Origin: Pocillopora verrucosa
Lineage: Eukaryota > Cnidaria > Anthozoa > Scleractinia > Pocilloporidae
Assembly (NCBI RefSeq): GCF_036669915.1
Contig: NC_089313.1
Coordinates: forward strand, 11,228,011 to 11,292,010
Direction of reading: 5' to 3'
DNA: 64,000 bases
Made by a program: the position numbers and the translations under genes
Shown here: piece by piece, positions 47,881 through 58,625 of the stretch
Layout of the letters: every line of letters begins with the position of its first letter
Numbering within the stretch: the first letter of the stretch is position 1
Notes under the pieces: model-generated
Databases searched by the model: none
What the model was told of the DNA's origin: nothing
What the model saw: only the letters and a program-made list of their open reading frames with translations

Positions 47881-49627
47881 GAAGATTTTCTCTTCAATTA
47901 ACATTCTCTTTGCGAAGAACCAATACTATCATGGTTGCACCTGACTCCACATGGGGATATTCGTACTCTTCTTAAAAAATCTGCTACGAGTTGTACGTCT
48001 GCTTGCCTGGAAGCTGCGATGCTTGACATGACGTGACACGTTTAGAGTTTACTTTTCAAATGGTTTCTTTCAGACACTCTTATCTTATTTAGTTTTAGAG
48101 TAAGATTTTGTCTTCTTTATATAGCCGGGAAACAGCGTAGGATTTTGCAACTTTGGTAAAAAGTCACGGAAAGTGCTCATATGCACTGTTTCATAATTCA
48201 GTACGTAGATATTTTCGTAATCGCTTTTGGTTAAATGGAGTATAGATAACCGTGTGATTACGTAGTAAAGATAGGTATTTTGCGTTCATTTCATCTTGCC
48301 TTTATTCCAATCAATTTCACAACCTGGCATTTCCTAGGTTTTTTTAACGTGACCGAGACAATTCGAAAGTTCCCAAATGTATTTTAGCCGAAACCATTTA
48401 GATTTGGGTAACAAGGAGTAAATAAAAAAATCCACTCAAAAAGTGAGGGAAGGGGGGACGAAAAACAGCTCAGTCTAATTTAAGGAAGACGAATTTCTGC
48501 TCAATTATCGTGTTCAACCACTGGGTGCTATGAAGCTCCAGCCGCAATCTGTGTTTAGGTCAAAAGTAACACTTGTTGATATGGCTGAAGGGTGATCTTT
48601 CGTGACAAACATTGGGTAACTTTCTAATCATAACTTATGCGTTGAGCTCTTTTCAGCATGGTGCTCGATTTAGTATTTTACTGCCACCTGCGCCGTTTCT
48701 AGCGTTTCGAACGTTCGCTATTCATTGGAGCAAATTTGGGGCGTGTGGTTTGCGTGTGTGTGTGTGTGTGTGTGTATGTTTGTTTGTTTTGTTTTTTTTC
48801 ATTCATCTGAGAAACGACAAAACCTGCATGTACTATACCTTTGGAGGCCGATCATGATTACACTCACCTTTAAGGAGGAACAGAAATCTGCTTACTGTTT
48901 ACCTCCAGGTAAACAAGACCGTTTAAAGTCTTTCCTTTCAGGCAGCTTTCTGCCCATAAATTACGGTCTTGCCTCTGCACTTATGCGCACAGGTTCGCCG
49001 TAGCTTAGTATTGTACACCTCTAGCCTCTTTTCTGATCTAAGAGAATCTAAAGAATTGTATAGACATTTATCAATTGAATTGAAAACCTGAACATATGCA
49101 TCACACCTTGTGAAGTGATCTTCCATTGAAACAACCGAAAAAAGAAATTATTATATGGGTTATTATCACGGGTCATTATCACAGGTTCCATCTACCGTAA
49201 ACTTCATCAAGTGTTTACTTAATACCTTTCATTACTGCTCATTGATCGCAAGTTATTAATAACCTTCTTTCAGTTTACAATCTCTTGCCGCCTTGTAACA
49301 TCATCGGACCGTTTACGGGCCACAATCAGCTGATTACCTGGCGCAGTGCCTTAAAAGATGTCTGGATACGAAAGTATGGCGAACCGCACATGATTAGTAA
49401 TTTAAGGAGACAGTCATCAATGTTTTTTTTTCCTGTGTAGGAAATACTGATCCTGTCACTAAAGCCCTAAGAAGTCAGAAGTACGTCAAAACATGCCCAA
49501 TAACGCCACCTCATTGGTCAGATTTTATGAGTGATCTTAAGATTCTCTTCCGCTTGAGGTGGCTTGAGGTGGTTTCGCTTTTAACCTTTCCCTCTATCGT
49601 AATTTTTCTCTATCCCCGAATCTTGCC
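47881..49627 (+). repeat. TRIM D 5' flank
   Basis: Shared with 22091-22550 and 23800-24496, and inverted with 8167-8799. About 48380-48890 is not shared with those units and contains the (TG)n tract. The final 80 bases hold a tandem CTTGAGGTGG box and a C/T-rich leader ending in the TRIM start context; this part is conserved in all TRIM copies and may be the core promoter and 5' UTR. A divergent frame at 48938-49126 (-) matches those at 8561-8736 and 23804-24067. Confidence 0.6.
48752..48775 (+). repeat. (TG)n microsatellite
   Basis: About eleven TG dinucleotides, followed by TATGTTTGTTTG. Simple repeat. Confidence 0.9.
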
Positions 49628-51874
49628 ATGGATATCAAAACCCTATTAAACAATCTTCATGAAGAGGTCTCCTGTTCTGTGTGTATGAACACATTCACTG
49701 ATCCGAAAACGCTGCCGTGTTTACATGTCTTTTGCCTGCATTGTTTGAACGGGATTCTTAGAACGAGTGGCCGCCACGATATCATCGTATGCCCTGAATG
49801 TCGGAAAGTGATTCAAGTTCCTAAAAGTGGAAATCTTGAGGATCTTCCAACCAACTTTCGCATCAACAGTCTCCTTGACGTGTTGGCCATCAAAGAGTGC
49901 AATGCTACTGAAGTCAGGTGTGGAAATTGCGAAGAGAGCAGCTCCCAAAGCTTTTACTGCTTCCAATGTTGTGCATTCTGGTGCGAGGCTAACTGCATCA
50001 TTCATCACAATGGAATAAAAGCGAATAAGGAACACCGTGTATTAGCGCTCAAAGACTTTAAAGACCAAGATTTTGAGAATGTTTTGAAGCGACCGGTATT
50101 TTGTCGCAGCCGTGGCCACGAGGGTAAGGAATTGGAGTTTTTCTGCAAAGATTGCTGTGTTGCAATTTGCCATTCGTGTGTTGCCACTACTCATGACGGT
50201 CACGCCAAGATGCTTTTGGAAGAAGCTGCAAATGATCGAAAATTACTTGCGAAGTCTGCGATCGAGAATCAGAAGAAAACAGCATTGGAGTATAGGCGAG
50301 AAATTACTCGACTTGACTCGGACTGCGCCAAAATTCAAGAACATGTCGCCAGTGTAAAGAAAAGCGTGCAACAGTTTGTTGACAGCCTGATGGCTGTTAT
50401 CGAGGCACAAAAGCAAGAAACCTTTGATGACTTAGACAACAGAGCTGCAGAGTCCATACATCGCCTGAAGATACAAAGAAGTGAGATTGAAAAGCAAGTG
50501 AAAATAACTGAAACAGGCATCGAAGCTACTGAGGTAATTCTGCAACGGAACATTAGCGCTGAAATCATGCAGTCAAACAAAATTCGAGAAGTAACATTTC
50601 AGGGTCAAGTTGAGTCAGCCCATCCTCCCATTGGCAATCAAAGCATTGCAGATTTTGAATTTGTGAGAAATCAAAGATTGTTTGATCATGCACGGACTGA
50701 CAGAATTGGCTTTGTGAAAGTTCTTCCTACTAGTCCAACTGAGTCGAGCGCCTCCGGAGAAGGAATCAGTAAGCCGACCACTGGACTAGAAGCAAACATA
50801 ATGTTGACAACAAGAAATGCTAAAGGGGAACAGTGTTATGAAAAGCGTGACTATGTAACAGTGGAGATAAAAAATCAGGATGGCCATGACTGTGCAACAG
50901 AGACACGAGTCCAGGATAACAAAGATGGTAGCTACAAGATCGGCTATTTTGCGAAAGAAACCGGAAAATACGGTGTGTCTGTGAAGGTCAATGGAGAGCA
51001 CATTCGTAACAGTCCCTTTGCTGTTGAAGTAAAACCCAGACAGTTCAGACCCGTGTTATCCTTCGGAAAACATGGGTCGGCCAAGGAAGATTTTACATAT
51101 CCCTGGGCAGCAGCAGTGAACGAACGCGATGAAATTGTAATCACTGACAGTTGTAACAACTGGGTCCAGGTATTCAGTAGTGATGGAACTTACTTAAGAT
51201 CATTTGGGTCTAAGGGGAATAAAGAGGGAGAGTTTAACTCGCCTAAAGGGATTGCAATCGATAATGAAAGTGGAATCATCTTCATAGCAGATACAGCTAA
51301 TCACCGAATTCAACTTTTCAGTGAGCAGGGGGAGTTTCTGAACAAGTTTGGTGTAGAGGGAAATCTTGATCACCAACTCAGCTTTCCTTACGGGTTATCT
51401 ATCGGTAGTGACGGAAATTGCATTGTGGGTGATAGCGGAAATAATAAAATTAAGTTATTTTCCCGTACCGGCCAGTTTCAACGTAGTATAGGCTCTGAGG
51501 GTTCTTTCACCTTTCCCTTTTACTGTATCCAGTATGAGGAATATCTTATAGCATCAGACTTTAAGGAAGACTGTATCAAAGTTTTTGACAAAGCTGGACA
51601 TTTTCTGTACAAATTTGGAAAGCGTGGAACAGGGGACGGGGAGTTCAATGGACCTTATCATTTGTCAATTAACAAAGCTGAGCACCTGATGGTCTGTGAT
51701 GAAAACAATCATAGAATTCAGCTGTTTGAGGTAAACGGAAATTTTATTGGAAAATTTGGCTCAAAAGGAAAAAAGATAGGACGATTTTCTAGACCACTTT
51801 CTTCAGCAGTCCTCAGTGATGGTAGGATAGTTGTTACTGAATTTTACAATCATCGGGTGCAGATATTTGAGTAG
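49628..51874 (+). CDS. TRIM-NHL protein, copy D (TRIM2/3/71-like E3 ligase)
   Basis: Uninterrupted 748-codon frame, the same length as copy A, from GCCATGG to the stop after VQIFE. The C3HC4 RING, both B-boxes, coiled coil, filamin domain and six NHL repeats are in the positions described for copy A, and every zinc ligand is present. Differences from A concentrate in the first NHL repeats (YPWAAAVNERDE for YPWGVAVNKRDE, and NNWVQVF for NNRVQVF). They also occur in the fourth to sixth repeats (FTFPFYC, FKEDC, RFSRPLSSA), that is, on the propeller that normally binds the target. RING and B-boxes barely differ. This would fit changing target specificity. The expected role is a cytosolic ubiquitin ligase, possibly RNA-binding. 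Confidence 0.93.
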   Translation: MDIKTLLNNLHEEVSCSVCMNTFTDPKTLPCLHVFCLHCLNGILRTSGRHDIIVCPECRKVIQVPKSGNLEDLPTNFRINSLLDVLAIKECNATEVRCGNCEESSSQSFYCFQCCAFWCEANCIIHHNGIKANKEHRVLALKDFKDQDFENVLKRPVFCRSRGHEGKELEFFCKDCCVAICHSCVATTHDGHAKMLLEEAANDRKLLAKSAIENQKKTALEYRREITRLDSDCAKIQEHVASVKKSVQQFVDSLMAVIEAQKQETFDDLDNRAAESIHRLKIQRSEIEKQVKITETGIEATEVILQRNISAEIMQSNKIREVTFQGQVESAHPPIGNQSIADFEFVRNQRLFDHARTDRIGFVKVLPTSPTESSASGEGISKPTTGLEANIMLTTRNAKGEQCYEKRDYVTVEIKNQDGHDCATETRVQDNKDGSYKIGYFAKETGKYGVSVKVNGEHIRNSPFAVEVKPRQFRPVLSFGKHGSAKEDFTYPWAAAVNERDEIVITDSCNNWVQVFSSDGTYLRSFGSKGNKEGEFNSPKGIAIDNESGIIFIADTANHRIQLFSEQGEFLNKFGVEGNLDHQLSFPYGLSIGSDGNCIVGDSGNNKIKLFSRTGQFQRSIGSEGSFTFPFYCIQYEEYLIASDFKEDCIKVFDKAGHFLYKFGKRGTGDGEFNGPYHLSINKAEHLMVCDENNHRIQLFEVNGNFIGKFGSKGKKIGRFSRPLSSAVLSDGRIVVTEFYNHRVQIFE

Positions 51875-52074
51875 CCGTATGTTATGAAGTGTTATAATAG
51901 TAATATCCATGATTAATTTTTCACATTCTTTAAACATTTTATTGACTTCATATGAAATCTTCTTGTTACATTTGTAGTTTTAAACTTGAATTTTTTAACA
52001 ATGTTACGTTTTACAACTTGCCCTCCAATTGTAGCCAAGAAGATTACTCGCGCAAACGAGTTTCAATGGACATA

Positions 52075-52260
52075 ACAGGTAAACATAGCCCTTCGTCAGA
52101 GCGATCGCCCTGACGAAGGGCTAACGCTCGAAACGTCAGCCTTTTAACTCCTTACGGCAGTCAATTTACGTTTTCAACTCAGATGTAAACACTAAATTAA
52201 CTGTTATAATCTCCCACCAACGCAACACCACAGGTTCTTTATAAACTTACCCACTTTATT
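52075..52260 (+). mobile_element. Penelope-like (pLTR-type) fragment with hammerhead, 11-bp target duplication
   Basis: A 186-bp insertion into the TRIM 3' flank, flanked on both sides by CAATGGACATA (52064-52074 and 52261-52271). The uninterrupted sequence in the other units has this word once. It starts ACAGGTAAACATAG, contains the hammerhead motif, then GTCAATTTACGTTTTCAACT, and ends CCCACTTTATT. No protein is encoded. Short hammerhead-bearing pieces like this are known from Penelope-like retroelements. Confidence 0.75.
52094..52135 (+). ncRNA. Hammerhead ribozyme motif
   Basis: All core elements are present in order: GTC cleavage triplet at 52095-52097; short stem I hairpin 52098-52109; CTGACGA core at 52110-52116; stem II GGGC/GCTC (52118-52121 with 52126-52129) closed by the loop TAAC; GAAA at 52130-52133; and C52134 pairing with G52095 for a minimal stem III. 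Very short stem III is typical of the minimal hammerheads in Penelope-like elements. A mismatch in stem I (C52109) may weaken it. Activity is not shown. Confidence 0.72.
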
Positions 52261-52296
52261 CAATGGACATAGCTCTGTATCCAGCGAGTTGAGTAA

Positions 52297-52592
52297 TATA
52301 TAGATTTAGGCAAGCCTAAAAGCGGAGCTCGCATTTTTTTTTCCTGCACGTCTCTTAACAAAACTAAAGCCCTTACTAAGGATAAAGTGCATGGTAATAT
52401 TAATGGATTTTCATTCGCGACTTCTCCGTGTCTGTGTAGAGGACTGATTATAAGATAGTGCCAGTGGTACAGTTGGCGGTGCATGCTAAAAGTAGCACCT
52501 TGTACAGTCGTACGGTCGTACATCCAAATTTTTTCGGCTTGATGGGTTACTACTATTTTGCATAATTATGGGGCTATGCTCTGCGAGCTCCG
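52297..52592. mobile_element. ~0.3-kb MITE-like insertion
   Basis: Interrupts the flank sequence that is continuous in other units at GAGTTGAGTATTAATATCAT. Both ends carry a GCGGAGCTCGCA-like word in inverted orientation (near 52331 and 52580). Inside is a CAGTCGTACGGTCGTACATC stretch and TTTTCGGCTTGATGGGTTAC, which I recall as common in coral DNA. No coding frame. Confidence 0.6.
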
Positions 52593-54299
52593 TTATTAAT
52601 ATCATAAAGGTTTGTTAACTATATTAGCTTTTTTTCTGAAAAAGAATTCACTTGATAATTTGTAAAAGGATGTTTACAAGACTCGATTTGGTGATTCATT
52701 ATGTACACTTTGAGACTGACTGTTGAACTCCAAGATAGAAGGTAGTGGTTAGGGAATGGATTTTTTCTGATTTTGTTGTTGTGTTAGTCGTTTTTGGTTA
52801 TAGGCTTTTGAGATTTAATAAAAGGTAGCGCGGAATTGTCTCTCTACTTAGGAGAGTCAACAAATAAGAATTCCACCATATTTTTAATTTTCAGTAACGT
52901 GAATATAATAGAAAAAAAAAAGGAAAAACTGAAAAAGTCAGGTAGTGAATCAAAGACTACTGGAAAATTTTCTCGCTGCACGTAGGCATCGTATGCAGTG
53001 CTATTGAATTTTCTTGTATTTGAATGAAACTCTTTGAGTTTCGGATAAACTAACTCAAAAACTTCTTTCCATAATATCAAGACTGCAAATTGCCGGAGAA
53101 CGTTGTTCCCAGGTATCAGACCTTGTTTTAAATAATTTGTGCTTAATTAGATTTGAATTTCTTTTACAATACTTAGATAGGATTAGTGTAATATAAATTT
53201 ATTGAGAGCATTTCTTGTTTTTATTCTAGCATGTTTTATCATGATATCTACTACTTTTGTAATTTTTGAATTACAAAGATTGCTTAGTCACCAGCAAAAG
53301 TCTAAAAGGAAGTTTTTATGTACACAATCCTTTCAGCTAAATGACTAATTGTCATTTCTCAGACCTGATTGTAGTTATGATGGGATGATCAAGTTCGCGC
53401 ATGTGAAACAAATGCAGCTCTTTTTTAAGATTTATATTTAGCGGTCACCACTATAACGTTTATGACACTGTTACCAATAAATTTGGCCTCTTTAATTGCT
53501 TCGTATATGTTTCATCTATCACGAAAGGCGGGGCTGAACAATCCAGAGAAAACGAAGTTTAATGGATTTCAAATTCAGAGATCTTTTCAGAGATCTTGTG
53601 TTGCCGCAGTGATTGGATTAGTGTGTGTCATTTCCCAAGGCTGAGTGCAAAAGTAAACTGTCAAAACATATTGTTAGGGCTTGAAAAACGTTCGAAATCA
53701 GCGCCTTTCATTTCCTGTATCGCTGAGTCGGAATATTTAAATCTATGACTTAAAGCTTAGTCTAACCAACTTAAGTTTGAGGCCCAATGGGTATCCGATA
53801 TATGTAGACATGTCTGTATTTCCCCGCGCCAGTGTTAGATAATATACACAGCTGAAAATCGATCTGATTGTGTTTTACTAGTAATACATATCGTCATTCC
53901 TGTTTTAACCCGAGCGGGGGTGAAAGCCTGTCATACAGGTCACATTCTGAGCGGAAAATCATATAAAGCTGAAGGGTTGGTCACTCTTTCGTCACTTTTC
54001 TACGACATGAATAGTGGTTCTGTCAGCTGCACTCTAACAGGTCAAAAACATCTCTTTCGTTGTTTCAGCATCTTCTTCATGCCTGCAAGGATGTTAGCTA
54101 TTGCACGCAATCATGATAAAGGTACGTGACCTGTAAGTTCAGAATCGATTCATGTGAAACTGGACGGCCTAAATTTAACTTACGTACTCGATTGACTTGT
54201 GGGCTAAGAGTCAAAATGATGACATTTTAAAAGGGCATTTTACGAAAGCAGAAGGTTTCGCACCGAGATGATTTGGTTTTTGGGGAAGCAGGTGGAAGC

Positions 54300-54514
54300 C
54301 CGATCAAAGATAGGTATTTCGCGTTCATTTCATGTTCCCTTCACTCTAATCTAATCTAATCTAATCAACCTGGCATTTCTCAAGTTTTTTAACGTGACTT
54401 AGATAATTCGAGAGTTCGCAAATGTATTTTAGCCGAAACCATTTAGATTTGGTGACAAGGAGTAAACAAAAATTGCCCTCAAACCAAACGATCACTATTG
54501 TCTCAAAAAGTGAC
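54300..54514 (+). repeat. Displaced piece of TRIM 5' flank
   Basis: Resembles 48255-48450 (AAGATAGGTATTTCGCGTTC, then TTTTAGCCGAAACCATTTAG). It includes a (CTAAT)n tract at about 54346-54366. It is fused directly to a TRIM coding scrap. Confidence 0.65.
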
Positions 54515-54712
54515 AGAGGATCTTCCAACTAACTTTCGCATCAACAGCCTCCTTGACGTGTTGGCCATCAAAGAGTGCAGTGCTACTGGAGTTAAGTGTG
54601 GAAATTGCAAAGAGAGCAGCTCCCAAAGCTTTTACTGCTTTCAATGTTGTGCTTTCTGGTGCGAGGCTAACTGCATCAGTCTTCACAATGGAATAAAAGC
54701 GAATAAGGAACA
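54515..54712 (+). pseudogene. TRIM-NHL copy E, B-box 1 scrap
   Basis: About 66 codons equal to residues 71-136 of copies A and [21 protein letters not shown], then the first B-box-like site with CGNC, FYCFQCC and WCEANC, ending at KANKEH. It has neither RING nor the following domains, and both ends are abrupt joins (TRIM 5' flank before, Orai-upstream DNA after). It is non-functional. Confidence 0.88.
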
Positions 54713-55079
54713 CACACACATTCCACACGAAATTTTCAAATGATAGTAGTGCTGGTCTTTTAGAGCCAATGAGGAGGCTACACTAAAAACCAAACAACCA
54801 ATCAAATTTCAAGGCTTGTTTAAAGTAACCAATCAAATTGCAGGAAAATAAAAGACAAAGAGTATCGTGTGGCAAATTTTGCAACTTTTGTTTCCAAAAC
54901 TGTTCCTTCCCCCCCCCCCCCCAAAAAAAAAAAAAAGAAAAGAAATGGATGAATTTAAATTCAAACCGGCTTAGTACTGCATCAATAAAATATTTGAACT
55001 GACCAAGTCCTGTATTTGGGCGATTTCAATTTCGTGTCGTGCAATTTTGAGATCACGCGTATCATTTCAGCCCAAATTG
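54713..55079. other. Junction and unique DNA
   Basis: 54713-54765 is a scrap of the Orai-upstream region (TTCCACACGAAATTTTCAAA, compare 56105). The rest is unique, with a run of about 15 C followed by a run of about 13 A at 54908-54936, a likely assembly-error site. No gene. Confidence 0.6.
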
Positions 55080-56338
55080 CACTCCACTCAGTTCAATTAC
55101 CATTGTTTAAATTTAGCGGTTAGCACCGTAACGTTTACGATGTTGTTACAAATACATTTAGCTTCTTTGACTGCTTCGCCTATTCCATCGATCATGGAAA
55201 GAGGGGCTGAACAATCCTGAGAAAATGCAGTGTAATGGATTACAAATTTGGGTTTGAGAACTTGTGTTGCTGCAGTGATTGAATTATTGTGTCATTTCCC
55301 AAAGAGTGCAATGGTAAAACGTAAAAACATTGGCGCTTACAGAACGTTCGAAATCAGCGTCTTTCATTTCCTGTTTCGCTGAGTTGATGAGCAATCAGCT
55401 AAATTGGAATATTTAAATCTAAGAGTTAAATCTAAGTCTAACCAACTTCAGTTCGAAGCCCAATGACTATCCAGTATATCTAGATATGTCCGAATTTTCC
55501 CTGCATCAGAGTTAGATAATATATAGAGCTGAATATCGATATGACTGTATTTTGACAGTAATGCATGTCGTCATTCCTGCTTTTACCCGGGTGGTCAGTA
55601 CTATACAGGTCACATCTGAGTGGAAAATCCTATAAAGCTGAAGGGTTGGTCATTCTGTCGTCACTTTCCTACGACATGAATGGCGGTTCTGTCACCTGCA
55701 CTGTAACAGGTTAAAAACATCTCTTTCGTTTTTTCAGCATCTCTCTTAGGCAAATATTCTTGTTTATGCCTGCAATGATGTTAGCTTTTGCACGTAATCA
55801 TGATTAAGTTAAATGACCTGTAAGTTCAGTATCAATTCATGTGAAAACTGGACGGCCTAAATTTAACTTATTGACTTGTGGGCTGAAATCAAAATAATGA
55901 CATTTTAAGTTTCGCCTATGATGATTTGGTTTTCAGACTCGAGAGCAGGTGCAAGCCCCATCAAAGCCCAAATTATTTTTCAGGCTGCAGTTACTCTTCA
56001 ACCGATTTCCGGTCAAAACAAGTAAATAATAGGTAATTATTCTCTTACAAGAAAGCACATCACGTTGATTGGAACTTTTCTCGTTTCTTTTAATATTAGC
56101 GGCATTCCACACGAAATTTTCAAATGATAGTGGTGCTGGTCTTTCAGAGCAGCATGTCCTATGTTTTATGAATAAAAGAGTTTTTCAAAGAAGATGTCTG
56201 ATTGCGTGTATTTGTTTTCGACACCTTTGAAAAATGAATGATGTCTTCACTTTTTTTTGTGTGTTTGAAACGTCCATAGTATTAGAAGGCGTGACAACAC
56301 CTGTCACGCAATCACCTCCTAACGAGAAACATTCATGT
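55080..56338 (+). other. Region upstream of the intact Orai gene
   Basis: Non-coding. Its parts up to 56287 are the source or sister of the modules next to the deleted Orai copies. 56287 is the left deletion breakpoint. Just after it is an inverted repeat GTGACA...TGTCAC at 56291-56307, unique to the intact locus. Confidence 0.6.
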
Positions 56339-56423
56339 CCATTGGTCAGCGGGTATTACTCCAAATATAATAAATTACTGCCATGTCAGTTTAGGAAAAA
56401 CTTAGTGTTTGTACTGTATAAAA
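56339..56423 (+). promoter_or_regulatory. Candidate Orai core promoter
   Basis: A TATAAAA box at 56417-56423 lies 58 bases before the Orai start codon, and an inverted CCAAT box (CCATTGG) lies at about 56338-56344. A start of transcription near 56450 would leave a short leader. This block is exactly what the deleted Orai copies lack. Confidence 0.5.
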
Positions 56424-56480
56424 GTCGCCCTTAAACGGAGAAAGACATCCAGGTGGTCTTCACAAATGAGATAAGCTAAC

Positions 56481-58625
56481 ATGAAGCACGCTGAAGAAGA
56501 GTGTGTTCAAAAATTAACGGTGAAAAGACTCTTTCTCACCCGTGGAAAACTGAAAGCATCAAGTCGCACATCGGCTTTGATGTCCGGTTTTGCCATGGTA
56601 AGTGTTTTAATGTTTTAAATTTTCTAACTTTAGGAAACAGAATACGACTTTATTCAAATTTTGTGATGTTTAACAGAGAAAAATTAGCGTGTGGATCTTT
56701 AATTATACTGCTTTTTTATGGAATTTTTTTGTTTACAAATGCGTTTTGTTATGAATTTAAATTACTCTTATATGTTAATTCTGATTGTTAAAAGCGAGTC
56801 TTTGTTGTTTTGAGAATTTTATCTTTTCTACATTTGCACAGCGTTTTTTCTGTTTCATCCGTTGCGGATAGGTTAATTGTATTTGGACAAGTTATAAGAT
56901 CTTTGCATGATCTTTGAGTCATGTGGAAGTTGAAAATTCAGCCTTAAAATATAACTGAGATACAATGATCACCCAGCACCTGTAAACCCATTAAAAAATT
57001 TAAGTTTATTTTTTTAAAAGCAGTAGACTGTACTTTCGGTTATTTACTGGTGCAATAACCCACTTGGGATGGTGGAAGAATACTCGAGAAGTTTGTAAAT
57101 CACGAGCTGGGGGCGAGTGATTTACGAACTTTTCTTGTCCTCTTACAACATCCTGCATGGCCTGCATGGACCATCATGTTGGTTAACTGACAGAAGGTGC
57201 TGTCTCTTGCTTAAATGGAGCCTGGATAGGGGACGCAACTCATCTTGAGCTACATGAAGGTATACTCTGTCTGATGGAGATACAATATTTTTTAGGTCAG
57301 ACATAGAGAGGGGAGTAGGGAGTTTATTTCCATATTCTATCATGTGTAATGGTCATCTGGTGCCCTTGAAGAGAAAGTGGTGAGAAGAATTGCAGTTGTT
57401 CCGCCTGAAAGACAATCCACTTGAAGTCAATCTGCCTGAGAATGAAAGTCGATCGGCCTGGCAAACAAACAAATTACAAATTACAAAGATTATGTTGTTA
57501 TTCCATTCTTTTGATTTCTTTTAGTAATGTTTGTAGATATTTGTTGACCATGCTATCAAAACAACAGCTCATTCAACTGCTGGAATATTTAACTTCTGCA
57601 GAACTTCTGCGGAATGTCAGTATACAACTCAGCAAAAATATTAAACCATTCATGTTGTGTTTTGTTACAAAAACTCATAAAACATTAGTTTTATTTAAGA
57701 TACCATGTTAAAGAACTCTACACAATGCATAGATAGGACGACATACACATTGGGGGAAATGACTTCGAAGTTTGGGTGGAAAGTTCTTGGGTGGAACAAC
57801 CACATATCAGTGAGAAAATGTAACTGCTGTACTTTATGACTAGACTTTTCATGGAGAGTTACTTAAAGGAAGGTGTATTCTAGCAGTTGCATTTTCTTTC
57901 GGTGTTTAATGCTGCACCTTTTCAGGAAAAAGGAATTGAAAGAGGAAAGGGTTTTGACCATAAGGCAGAGTATCTGCATGTACATGCAAAACTTAATTTA
58001 TTATCTCAAAATGCATCTGTTTACTATTGTTGCTGTACTATCCTTCCATTAATTGCACAGAACCCTTCAGTGAAGGACCTTTTCCCTGTTTCATTTCTAG
58101 GTAGCCATGGTGGAAATTCAGTTAGAACCAGGTATACCAGAAGGACTTTTGATAGCATTCAGTGTGATGACTACCATTCTGATCTCAGTTCATGTCTTTG
58201 CACTTATGATATCTGTCTGTATTTTGCCAAACATTGATGGCGTGGCAAATATTCACCAACAAGGCACCCAAGTTGTACATGATTCTCCTCATGAAAGACT
58301 TCACACTCACATTGAAATTGCATGGATTTTCTCAACTGGTCTTGGAACACTTCTCTTTTTAGCTGAGATTGCTATACTCTGTTGGGTGAAGTTTTACAAT
58401 TACAGTAAGCCTGCGGCAGTGGCTGCTTCTGTGGTATTAGTACCTGTATGCATTGTGTTTGTATGGTTTGCAGTGCACTTTTACCGGTCTCTTGTCCAAC
58501 ACAAGTATGAAAGATCATTTCAGAGAATTGAAGAACTTCAACAGATTGCAAACCAACTGCACACAGATACAGGGACAGCACCAAGCTCACCAGCAGCCAG
58601 TCCATTTCCTAATCACCGGGTTTGA
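56481..58625 (+). CDS. orai: Orai store-operated calcium channel, two exons, intact
   Basis: Exon 1 56481-56597 and exon 2 58101-58625, with a GTAAGT donor and a TTTCTAG acceptor, joined in phase 0 to give 213 aa. TM1 reads [13 protein letters not shown], then VAMVEIQLE across the splice. The selectivity-filter glutamate is E44 (human ORAI1 E106), with R29, L33, G36 and V40 matching R91, L95, G98 and V102. TM2 is about 54-81, TM3 about 110-137 with E128, TM4 about 144-167, then a QHKYE hinge and a helix [10 protein letters not shown] corresponding to the STIM-binding coiled coil. The long N-terminal extension of human ORAI1 is absent. It should form the CRAC channel in the plasma membrane, opened by STIM after ER calcium depletion. 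It is tail to tail with MORN3. Confidence 0.96.
56598..58100 (+). other. Orai intron 1
   Basis: A GT-AG intron of 1,503 bp. It holds a short hairpin (AAGTTTGTAAATCAC with GTGATTTACGAACTT) at about 57089-57137. Several frames inside match nothing known. No further exon is needed, as exons 1 and 2 join without a gap relative to Orai proteins. Confidence 0.85.

Larger units (their letters stand above)
51875..54299 (+). repeat. TRIM 3' flank / Orai-upstream module beside TRIM D, more diverged
   Basis: Matches 15823-17900 more loosely than the other copies do. Two insertions interrupt it (52075-52260 and about 52297-52592). After about 53420 it runs parallel to the tract upstream of the intact Orai gene (55110-55900), so two related copies stand in tandem here. 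No gene. Confidence 0.65.
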
